From CAVROP01 sp050012175 (GTDB taxonomy: Bacteria > Acidobacteriota > Terriglobia > UBA7540): DNA of 64,000 nt. Made by a program: the position numbers and the translations under genes. Shown piece by piece: positions 1 through 5,517 of the stretch. The notes beneath the pieces are model-generated. The model had not been told where the DNA came from. It saw nothing but the letters and a program-made list of their open reading frames with translations, and searched no databases. Position 1 is the first letter of the stretch; each line of letters begins with the position of its first letter. Location: contig JBEKHR010000012.1 in assembly GCA_050012175.1 (NCBI GenBank), positions 62,001 through 126,000 of the forward strand. Reading direction: 5' to 3'.

Positions 1-197
1 GCCTTCGCAAACTCGAGCACGACGTTCCCCTCACCGCCGCCGAAGAAGAAAAGGCTCGCCGCAAAGCGGCGTGGGAAGCCCAGCAGGCCGCGCAAGTACG
101 GCAGGTTTATGAGGAAATGGTCCTCAAGAAGTCCCAGCCGGACCTCGTGCAAATCGGCGTCGCCTCTACACCGGAGGAGGAGAAGGTCCCGGTTTAG
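1..197 (+). CDS. C-terminal end of an unrecognised protein (partial)
   Basis: An open frame enters from the left edge (first full codon at position 3) and stops with TAG at 195-197, giving about 64 residues. The segment is rich in Glu, Lys, Arg, Ala and Gln with an AxxEEEKARRKAAW-type pattern, so it is probably a charged helical or coiled-coil tail. No domain is recognisable and the N-terminus lies outside the window. A strong hairpin terminator follows at once, which supports a real gene end here. Confidence 0.6.
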   Translation, partial: LRKLEHDVPLTAAEEEKARRKAAWEAQQAAQVRQVYEEMVLKKSQPDLVQIGVASTPEEEKVPV

Positions 198-221
198 TTC
201 CAGAGTTCCAGGCAGGATTAC

Positions 222-250
222 AAAGGGCCGCCCCCACGGGCGGCCCTTTT
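222..250 (+). terminator. Rho-independent terminator
   Basis: A perfect 11-bp GC-rich stem (222-232 pairing with 239-249, arm AAAGGGCCGCC) with a 6-nt loop is followed by a short T run. It lies 25 bp after the stop codon at 197. The arm is A-rich on its 5' side, so it could also work in the other orientation. From 251 to 498 I see no gene, only weak overlapping frames. Confidence 0.75.
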
Positions 251-498
251 CGTCTGTCAGCGTCCTTCTCGAGTGCTGGATTTCTGCTGCCCCTCGGCGT
301 AATCCCACATTTCCATTTTGAACTCCGCTCGCGAATCTTCGGATGTTCGTCGGCATCAACATCTATGCAGGTTTGAATGCAACGTGTACCCTCCGGAGGT
401 CAACACGCAGTGATGGGCAATGACATCACCGGACCCCAAACGTTCGTCCAACTGACGAAGCAGAATCAGGCCACCATCGGTCGGGGCCAGCGCTCGTT

Positions 499-864
499 TC
501 ATTTGTGGAGAGCCCATTGGAGGAGGAACACGACTGTGTACACGACGGTAGCAACAGCGAGAACAAAGGCGAGGGTTAGGTTGACTCTACCGAGTCTGGT
601 CGTCGACTCATTGAAATCCCGCACCTCGGCTGCCAGCCTTCTCACGGATGTCGTGATGTGATAGGTCATGCCTCTGGTAACAGCGGGGTCGTTCACCCCG
701 TGGGACGCGCGCATAAAGTCATCGAGGGCTCTCTCCCAAGGCTCCTGCTTGTGCGGACCCTGAGGTGTAGTACCCTTCTTGAGTATCGGAGCCGAGAGGA
801 TTCCCAAAACGATTCCGAACATCAGCACGGCTACAGCGGCTAACGCCAAGAGGCCGACGTTCAT
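499..864 (-). CDS. Small two-helix membrane protein, unknown function
   Basis: About 121 residues when started at the ATG at 862-864, which has GGGAAGGAGG about 7 nt upstream. A longer frame begins at 909 but lacks such a site. A hydrophobic helix near the N-terminus (about residues 3-24, ALAAVAVLMFGIVLG) and another near the C-terminus (about 95-117, LTLAFVLAVATVVYTVVFLL) flank a polar middle segment of about 70 residues. This is an inner-membrane hairpin layout with the soluble loop on one side. No family is recognised. The small gene at 922-1101 lies directly upstream on the same strand, so the two may be co-transcribed. Confidence 0.55.
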   Translation of the reverse strand: MNVGLLALAAVAVLMFGIVLGILSAPILKKGTTPQGPHKQEPWERALDDFMRASHGVNDPAVTRGMTYHITTSVRRLAAEVRDFNESTTRLGRVNLTLAFVLAVATVVYTVVFLLQWALHK

Positions 865-921
865 TCTTCTGCCTCCTTCCCGTCGAGAAACAACTAGCGC
901 TCTGCGCAAGCCGACTACAAT

Positions 922-1101
922 TTAAAGGGTCTCATCCACTCGAATGTGCTGGCCCTTATCGAATATTAAACCCTTCTCCTCGTAGATAAGCTTAAGGAGT
1001 TTTTCGTTCAAGAGTTTAAACCTTTCATCTGCCTCCGCCCTATTGGAGGCTACGATCTGTAAACTCAGTGGCTTGTCGTACGTATATGTGTACTTTGGCA
1101 C
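922..1101 (-). CDS. Small hypothetical protein
   Basis: A 59-residue frame starting with GTG at 1099-1101, chosen because GGGAGG lies about 6 nt upstream. A longer frame opens at 1170 without a clear ribosome site. The product is hydrophilic, with an aromatic N-terminal strand (KYTYTYDK), a central Lys/Leu/Glu-rich helix (about 20-45) and a charged tail. No domain is recognised. It lies 57 bp upstream of the two-helix membrane protein gene. Confidence 0.4.
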   Translation of the reverse strand: MPKYTYTYDKPLSLQIVASNRAEADERFKLLNEKLLKLIYEEKGLIFDKGQHIRVDETL

Positions 1102-1267
1102 TTTGCACCTCCCTTGGTAGCGAACCTGCCAGCAGATCACGCTGCGGACCTCGGCATCCCCCCAAGTCATTCAACAGGCTGAGTGTAGAGCGCGTCCTAA
1201 GCCGTTTGTCAAGACCACGAACCGTGCCTCACCGGCCGGATCCCTTCTAATCTTGCGGTTGCGCGCT

Positions 1268-1360
1268 AGCCCGCGTAGCGGGCGAAAGGTCGTAGCCCAC
1301 AGCGCGAGCTGTGGGACAGACCATCCCCACCCTTCGCAAGCCCCGCAAGGGGCGAAAGGA
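1268..1360. repeat. Left REP cluster flanking the RAYT gene
   Basis: Two palindromic units lie downstream of the transposase gene. The outer unit, 1268-1315 (48 nt), holds two hairpins (AGCCCGCGTAGCGGGC and CCCACAGCGCGAGCTGTGGG) joined by a GAAAGGTCGTAG linker. The inner unit, 1338-1360, is AAGCCCCGCAAGGGGCG plus AAAGGA. Both have inverted partners on the other side of the gene: 1861-1908 (two mismatches in 48) and 1813-1834. This is the organisation known for REP sequences bracketing a RAYT gene. Confidence 0.85.
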
Positions 1361-1361
1361 A

Positions 1362-1811
1362 TCATGACCAAAGGTAGCGCTCGTCGTAGGCAATGCCATT
1401 CTTCTTAAGAAAGGCGATCAATTCCTCCTGGAAAGTCATTCGACGGTGGTGCTTCTCCTGGTCGCGAATATATCGCGCCACGGCAGGCGCCAGGGAATGG
1501 CTGACGCTGAACGCTCCGTAGCCGGTTTGCCAGTCGAACCCGAGATCGTCGCGACTGCGGTGCACCCAGCGCGACGAATTGGTTTTGACCACCCGCAGGG
1601 CATCGGCTGTGGCCAGCGTGGGCGGCAACGAGCAGAGCAGGTGAACGTGGTCGGGCCTCGCGTTCGCCGCCCTGAGCGCGCCGCCGAGCTCGCGCAAAAT
1701 GCCGCCCATGTAGGCGAGAAGATCGTCGTGAACTGCGGGGATGATAAGGGGCTCGCGGTCCTTGGTGCTGAAAATAACGTGCGTGAGCAGGTTCGTGTAG
1801 GTGTGTGCCAT
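1362..1811 (-). CDS. REP-associated tyrosine transposase (RAYT / IS200-like Y1)
   Basis: A 149-residue protein of the Y1 HUH transposase family. The metal-binding HUH motif is DHVHLL (His55 and His57), and the likely nucleophile is Tyr114 in ARYIRDQEKHH. The N-terminus (THVIFSTKDREPLI) and the length fit single-domain IS200/RAYT proteins. These enzymes cut and rejoin single-stranded DNA at palindromes. No RNA-guided tnpB partner is present. The gene sits inside two nested pairs of inverted palindromes (1268-1360 and 1813-1908), which points to a domesticated RAYT maintaining REP units more than to a free insertion sequence. The frame appears intact. Starts at the ATG at 1811. Confidence 0.9.
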   Translation of the reverse strand: MAHTYTNLLTHVIFSTKDREPLIIPAVHDDLLAYMGGILRELGGALRAANARPDHVHLLCSLPPTLATADALRVVKTNSSRWVHRSRDDLGFDWQTGYGAFSVSHSLAPAVARYIRDQEKHHRRMTFQEELIAFLKKNGIAYDERYLWS

Positions 1812-1812
1812 G

Positions 1813-1908
1813 TTCTTTCGCCCCTCCGGGGCTTGGGGGGAATTTTACTCGAATTCGCCACCCACAGCTCACGCTGTGGGCTACGACCTTCCGCCCGCTA
1901 CGCGGGCT
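1813..1908. repeat. Right REP cluster flanking the RAYT gene
   Basis: Inverted partners of the left cluster. 1813-1834 mirrors the inner GCCCC/GGGGC hairpin. 1861-1908 mirrors 1268-1315 over 48 nt with two differences, both outside or compensating in the stems. The inner hairpin lies directly upstream of the transposase start codon, so it may sit in the 5' leader of its mRNA. Confidence 0.85.
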
Positions 1909-1925
1909 GCGAGACTGAGGCCTGA

Positions 1926-2135
1926 AGCGCCATGAATGATGCCCAACTTGTGCGCGGCGTTCAAACCGCGCCCGGCCTGTTGCAAAATCCCCGCGCATTC
2001 GGCCACGGGCAACGCGCCGCGCGTCTTGGGCGCGTGGCGCAGAGATAGTGCCCCTTCCGATGTCTGGGGCCAGGGTATGGATTTCCCGCAGTAACTCGAT
2101 TCCGCCGTCGCTTCCCGCCGCGATGCTGGAGCCAA
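1926..2135 (-). pseudogene. Remnant of a serine/threonine protein kinase gene
   Basis: On the minus strand one frame reads ALPVAECAGILQQAG followed by NAAHKLGIIHG. This matches the helix and the start of the catalytic loop of bacterial Hanks-type kinases (PLPVAEA..I..Q...aLa.AH..GIvHRD). The match stops right after GIIH, where Arg-Asp should follow. The sequence then runs into the right REP cluster. Upstream (towards 2135) the frame is open but unlike a kinase N-lobe. Neither an ATP-binding glycine loop nor a DFG motif is present. I infer a truncated, non-functional fragment cut by the REP/RAYT block. Confidence 0.5.
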
Positions 2136-2196
2136 GGTTGGTGCCGAAATAATAGCTAATCATGTCCGTTCAATGCGTCGGGTCGAGAACCTTATG

Positions 2197-2225
2197 TTGC
2201 TTCCGGTCATCTAATATCTTAGGAT
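2197..2225 (+). promoter_or_regulatory. Candidate sigma-70 promoter for the Moco riboswitch leader
   Basis: TTGCTT at 2197-2202, a 17-nt spacer and TAGGAT at 2220-2225 resemble -35 and -10 boxes. Transcription would begin near 2231-2233, exactly where the first stem of the riboswitch starts (2232). That fit is the main support. The boxes themselves match consensus only at about four of six positions each. Confidence 0.45.
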
Positions 2226-2231
2226 AAAAGT

Positions 2232-2336
2232 GTTCTCCGAGCCCGGGGTGCTAAAGGCACAACACAAGCCCATGCCCTGCGGGCCGTCAGGGTGACTTGA
2301 GAAATCGAGCTGCCTCCCGTGTTTGGAAAGGAGAAC
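2232..2336 (+). promoter_or_regulatory. Molybdenum cofactor (Moco) riboswitch aptamer upstream of moaA
   Basis: The leader closes with a perfect 7-bp stem (GTTCTCC 2232-2238 with GGAGAAC 2330-2336). Inside are a GTGC/GCAC hairpin (2248-2251 / 2257-2260), a CCCTG/CAGGG element, a GAAA-tetraloop hairpin (CTTGA GAAA TCGAG) and the strand GCCTCCCGTGTTTGGAAAGG at 2312-2330. As I recall it, the same 3' strand (CCTCCCGT..TGGAAAGG) follows a GAAA-bearing hairpin in the E. coli moaA leader. The gene downstream is moaA, the usual regulated target. Moco binding normally represses synthesis genes. The related tungsten-cofactor form cannot be excluded by eye. Confidence 0.85.
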
Positions 2337-2338
2337 AG

Positions 2339-2368
2339 AACCTACTCCAAACGCGGGTAGGTTTTTTT
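2339..2368 (+). terminator. Riboswitch-controlled intrinsic terminator (expression platform)
   Basis: AACCTAC (2339-2345) pairs with GTAGGTT (2357-2363) around an 11-nt loop, and T residues run to 2368. The loop plus one stem base (2346-2357) can pair instead with 2316-2327 of the aptamer over 12 positions including one G-U. The two structures exclude each other. This fits an OFF switch: aptamer folded gives a terminator, aptamer unfolded gives an antiterminator. Confidence 0.75.
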
Positions 2369-2382
2369 GTTTGGGGCGTGGC

Positions 2383-2517
2383 TTTGGAGTGCGGCAGCTT
2401 GCTGCCGCTTTATCGCCCGTGAGCTTGCTCGCGGTCATCTCGGCATAAGGCGGCACTCCGGCCAGCAAGCTGGTCCCGCCGAGCGGGAAAAGCGGCAGCA
2501 AGCTGCCGCACTCCAAA
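2383..2517. repeat. 29-bp inverted repeat (GCGGCAGCAAGCTGCCGC family) between riboswitch and moaA
   Basis: 2383-2411 and 2489-2517 are perfect inverted copies, each itself containing the short palindrome GCAGCTTGCTGC. The 77-nt spacer carries two further imperfect hairpins (GCCCGTGAGC..., GCCAGCAAGCTGG). A degenerate single copy occurs near 36236-36262. The block ends 16 bp before the moaA start codon, so it would be part of the moaA leader beyond the riboswitch terminator. Confidence 0.8.
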
Positions 2518-2533
2518 ACCTTCGTTCGCAGCG

Positions 2534-3523
2534 ATGATGTTGAAAGACAAGTTCGGCCGTGACATCCACGACCTTCGCATTTCGGTGACGGACCGGTGCA
2601 ACTTCAGTTGCGTTTACTGCAAGTCCGCCGATCCGAAGAACTATTTTCCGCACCGGGAGCTGCTGAACTGGGATGAGTTTTTGCGGCTCAGCCGGATTCT
2701 GGTGGGGCTCGGGATCCGCAAAGTCCGTGTTACGGGAGGCGAACCCCTGCTGCGCCCGGGGGTTGTGGATTTCATCTCACGTTTGCGGCAAATCGACGGC
2801 CTTGAGGACGTGGCGATAACCACCAACGGTTACCTTTTACCTGAAATGGCTGGGGATCTCGCCGCGGCTGGCTCTCCCCGCGTCACCGTGAGCCTGGATT
2901 CGATGGACCCGGCAAAGTTCACCCGGATGACGCGCACGCCGCGTTCACTGGAGAAAGTGATGGCTGGAATGGATGCCGCGCTGGAGGCGGGCTTGAAGCC
3001 TGTCAAGGTGAACATCGTGCTGGTGCGAGGGTTCAACGACGATGAAATTGTGGATTTTGCCCGTCTCGCCCGAAAGCGTGACATTATCCTCCGCTTCATC
3101 GAATTCATGCCCCTAGATGCCGATCATTCCTGGAAGCGCGAGTTAGTGGTCACAGCCCGGGAAATCGTTGCGGCAATCAACCCGGTCCTTCCCTTGCTCG
3201 AGGCGCCTCGGCACTCTCCCAGCGAAACCGCATTGCGTTATCGCTTCGCGGATGGGCAGGGCGAAATTGGGATTATTGCGCCGGTTTCCATCCCCTTTTG
3301 CGGGCAATGCAGCCGGATTCGCCTGACCGCCGACGGAAAGCTGCGCACTTGCTTGTTCTCGATGGAAGAGCACGACGTGCGGCATCTGGTTCGCAATGGC
3401 GCCATGGACAGCGACATTGAGCGATTCTTCCTCGAGGCGGTTTACCAGAAAGAGCCCGGCCACCGCATTAATGAGCCCGATTTTGTTCAGCCGGATCGCA
3501 CCATGGTCTACATCGGCGGCTAG
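2534..3523 (+). CDS. moaA: GTP 3',8-cyclase MoaA
   Basis: A 329-residue radical SAM enzyme catalysing the first step of molybdenum cofactor synthesis, GTP to 3',8-cyclo-GTP. The radical-SAM cluster is CNFSCVYC (Cys22, Cys26, Cys29), followed by the glycine-rich VTGGEPLLR motif. The second, substrate-binding [4Fe-4S] site is Cys256, Cys259 and Cys273 (CGQCSRIRLTADGKLRTC). The protein ends in Gly-Gly, which is important in known MoaA proteins. Two ATGs adjoin (2534 and 2537) and neither has a strong Shine-Dalgarno, so the exact start is open. No other moa/moe gene is in the window. Expression is probably set by the Moco riboswitch upstream. Confidence 0.95.
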   Translation: MMLKDKFGRDIHDLRISVTDRCNFSCVYCKSADPKNYFPHRELLNWDEFLRLSRILVGLGIRKVRVTGGEPLLRPGVVDFISRLRQIDGLEDVAITTNGYLLPEMAGDLAAAGSPRVTVSLDSMDPAKFTRMTRTPRSLEKVMAGMDAALEAGLKPVKVNIVLVRGFNDDEIVDFARLARKRDIILRFIEFMPLDADHSWKRELVVTAREIVAAINPVLPLLEAPRHSPSETALRYRFADGQGEIGIIAPVSIPFCGQCSRIRLTADGKLRTCLFSMEEHDVRHLVRNGAMDSDIERFFLEAVYQKEPGHRINEPDFVQPDRTMVYIGG

Positions 3524-3527
3524 TCCA

Positions 3528-3788
3528 CGAGTATCCAGGCAGGGTCGCGTCAAAGTCGCGGAAAAGGCGGCTCTGCCGCCTGCTGTGCGGAAAGCCTCTG
3601 GCTTTCCGGCGCAGACAGCCTCCCTTCTTCCACTCGGCTCGGCTGGAAGGCTGAGCCTTCCAGCCGAGCCGAGGGGGTTAGTCAGGGCGGAAGGCCTCGG
3701 AAAGGCGAAGCCTTTCCGCACAGCAGGCGGCAGAGCCGCTTTGGGGTGTTACCTTTCGGGGACTTTGACGCGACCCCGAGTATCCAGG
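3528..3788. mobile_element. MITE-like nested palindromic element with 12-bp direct repeats
   Basis: A 12-bp direct repeat (CGAGTATCCAGG, 3528-3539 and 3777-3788) brackets a 237-bp block with no coding signal. The block begins and ends with a 16-bp perfect inverted repeat (GGGTCGCGTCAAAGTC at 3542-3557, complement at 3761-3776). Inside are a 30-bp inverted pair (3567-3596 / 3710-3739, one mismatch) and a central 19-bp perfect hairpin (3633-3651 / 3655-3673). Terminal inverted repeats plus a flanking duplication are marks of a small non-autonomous element. It lies between moaA and nadA and could also act as a strong structured terminator. Confidence 0.7.
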
Positions 3789-3841
3789 GCACGCGATACT
3801 GGCCAGCGACGAACTAGGTTAGAATGGTCTGAGGGACCGAT

Positions 3842-4933
3842 ATGGCGACGGCAGTCTTCAATACGCTACCGGAGTTCTACGTGGCGCTTTCCGAGCCGGA
3901 ACTCGAGGAGCGCATCGCCGGCGCGAAAGCCGAGTTGGGGTCACGCCTGGTCATTTTGGGGCATCACTACCAGCGCGATGAGGTGGTGAAGTTTGCAGAT
4001 TTCCGAGGCGATTCTCTGAAGCTCTCGCAATGGGCGGCCCGCCGGCCGGAAGCGACGTACATCGTCTTTTGCGGCGTACACTTCATGGCCGAGAGTGCGG
4101 ATATATTAAGCGCCGACCATCAAATCGTAATCCTTCCCGACTTGAACGCTGGCTGTTCGATGGCGGACATGGCTGACCTCGAGCAAGTGGAAAGCTGTTG
4201 GGAGGAACTGAACCGGGTGACCGGCGCAAAGATCGTTCCCGTTACTTACATCAACTCTACTGCTGCCATCAAAGCTTTTGTGGGCCGAAACGGCGGCGCG
4301 GTGTGTACGTCTTCCAACTGCAGAAAGCTGATGGAGTGGGCTTTGGCGCGTGGCGAGAAGGCTTTGTTTCTGCCGGATGAGCACCTGGGCCGCAACACCG
4401 GCTACCGCATGGGCATCCCGCTGGATCAAATGGCGGTTTGGAACCCATGGAAGGATGCGGGCGGGCTTTCCGAGGGGGATATGCGGAATGCGCGCATCTT
4501 CTTGTGGAAGGGACACTGTTCCGTCCACCTGCGATTCTTGCCCCAACACGTCGAGCGGGCGCGCCAAGCGCATCCTGGCATCCGGGTCATTGCTCACCCG
4601 GAGTGCTCCTGGGAAGTCTGCCAGTTGGCGGACGAAGTGGGTTCGACCGAATACATCGTCAAGCGAGTTGTGGAGTCGCCGCCGGGAAGCCAATGGGCAG
4701 TAGGCACAGAAATACACCTGGTGAACCGGCTGGCGGCGGAGCATCCGGACCGCCGGATTGTCTCTCTCGACGACTGCGTGTGCATGTGCAGCACCATGTA
4801 TCGAATTTCGCCGCAGCACCTTTGCTGGACGCTGGAAAGCCTGGTGGATGGACAGGTCGTGAACCAGGTTACGGTGGACTCGGAAACTAAACGCTGGGCG
4901 CGTGTGGCGCTTGACCGCATGTTGGAAATCTGA
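3842..4933 (+). CDS. nadA: Quinolinate synthase NadA
   Basis: A 363-residue [4Fe-4S] enzyme condensing iminoaspartate with dihydroxyacetone phosphate to quinolinate in de novo NAD synthesis. Family motifs are in order: ILGHHYQRDEV (substrate His pair), FCGVHFMAESA with the first cluster Cys (Cys77), CTSSNC, HPECSWEVCQLAD, and CVCMCSTMYRIS near the C-terminus. Length is normal for the family. GAGGGA precedes the ATG at 3842. The usual partners nadB and nadC are not in this window. The gene is isolated between two repeat blocks, the element at 3528-3788 and the hairpin at 4940-5012. Confidence 0.95.
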   Translation: MATAVFNTLPEFYVALSEPELEERIAGAKAELGSRLVILGHHYQRDEVVKFADFRGDSLKLSQWAARRPEATYIVFCGVHFMAESADILSADHQIVILPDLNAGCSMADMADLEQVESCWEELNRVTGAKIVPVTYINSTAAIKAFVGRNGGAVCTSSNCRKLMEWALARGEKALFLPDEHLGRNTGYRMGIPLDQMAVWNPWKDAGGLSEGDMRNARIFLWKGHCSVHLRFLPQHVERARQAHPGIRVIAHPECSWEVCQLADEVGSTEYIVKRVVESPPGSQWAVGTEIHLVNRLAAEHPDRRIVSLDDCVCMCSTMYRISPQHLCWTLESLVDGQVVNQVTVDSETKRWARVALDRMLEI

Positions 4934-4939
4934 AGGGCA

Positions 4940-5012
4940 GTCGATAGTCGACAGTCAACAGTTGACAGTCAAAAGCCAGAGAGCGGGTAACTGTTGACTG
5001 TCGACTTTCGAC
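4940..5012. repeat. 24-bp inverted repeat of GTCGACAGTCAACAG type
   Basis: 4940-4963 and 4989-5012 are complementary over 24 bp with one mismatch, separated by 25 nt. Each arm is built from iterations of GTCGAC/GTTGAC-like words, so several register-shifted hairpins are possible. It fills nearly the whole gap between the nadA stop (4933) and the next start codon (5029). It probably acts as a terminator or an mRNA-stability hairpin, though there is no T run. Confidence 0.75.
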
Positions 5013-5028
5013 TGTTGACTGTACTTCC

Positions 5029-5478
5029 ATGGCTGAAAAGTATTTCAACCGGCAGGAAGCCGAAGAGCTTTTGCCCGTGATCGGGCAGTTTCTCGAGGAG
5101 GCTCGCCAGCAGAAGCGCACCCTGGACAGCATTGCAGCGGAAATCTCCAACGCCGCGCTGCGCATTATGATGCTGGGTGGTTCGCTTCCGCCTCTCACGG
5201 AGCTCAACCACAAGAAGGCCCAGCGCGATAAGGTCGCCGAGCAATTGGCCGGGACGATCGACGAGATTCAACGAACCGGGTGCCTGGTCAAGGACCTGGA
5301 GACGGGGTTGGTGGACTTTCCAAGCCTGCGGGGAGGGGAAGAGGTTTATCTCTGCTGGAAGCTCGGTGAAGCGCGCATCGGATATTGGCACGGAATCGAG
5401 GAAGGCTTTGCGGGACGCAAACCTCTGGATGATTCCCGACCTGAGGACGAACCGCCCAAGTCCTCGCGCCTCCAATGA
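5029..5478 (+). CDS. DUF2203 family protein
   Basis: A 149-residue soluble protein with the DUF2203 pattern: an N-terminal YFNRQEAEELLPVI, a long central helix (about residues 12-85), then the conserved C-terminal part TGCLVKDLETGLVDFPSLRGGEEVYLCWK and IGYWHGIEEGFAGRKPLD. The biochemical role of the family is unknown. The gene starts 17 bp after the 24-bp hairpin and has no clear Shine-Dalgarno. It is followed after 39 bp by the YyaL-type gene on the same strand, with which it may form an operon. Confidence 0.85.
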   Translation: MAEKYFNRQEAEELLPVIGQFLEEARQQKRTLDSIAAEISNAALRIMMLGGSLPPLTELNHKKAQRDKVAEQLAGTIDEIQRTGCLVKDLETGLVDFPSLRGGEEVYLCWKLGEARIGYWHGIEEGFAGRKPLDDSRPEDEPPKSSRLQ

Positions 5479-5517
5479 CTGCGTCCCCTACGGTTCACCA
5501 GAGTGCGAAGGAGTCTC

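Noticed and set aside
1405..2163. 252-codon minus-strand frame across the RAYT region
   Set aside because: Overlaps the clear transposase in another frame, is Arg/Ser/Pro-rich nonsense, and spans REP palindromes. Only the short kinase-like segment in a neighbouring frame looks meaningful.
2228..2368. 6S RNA, SRP RNA or RNase P RNA
   Set aside because: None of their conserved cores is present, while the CCTCCCGT..TGGAAAGG strand, the GAAA hairpin and the moaA context fit the Moco RNA.
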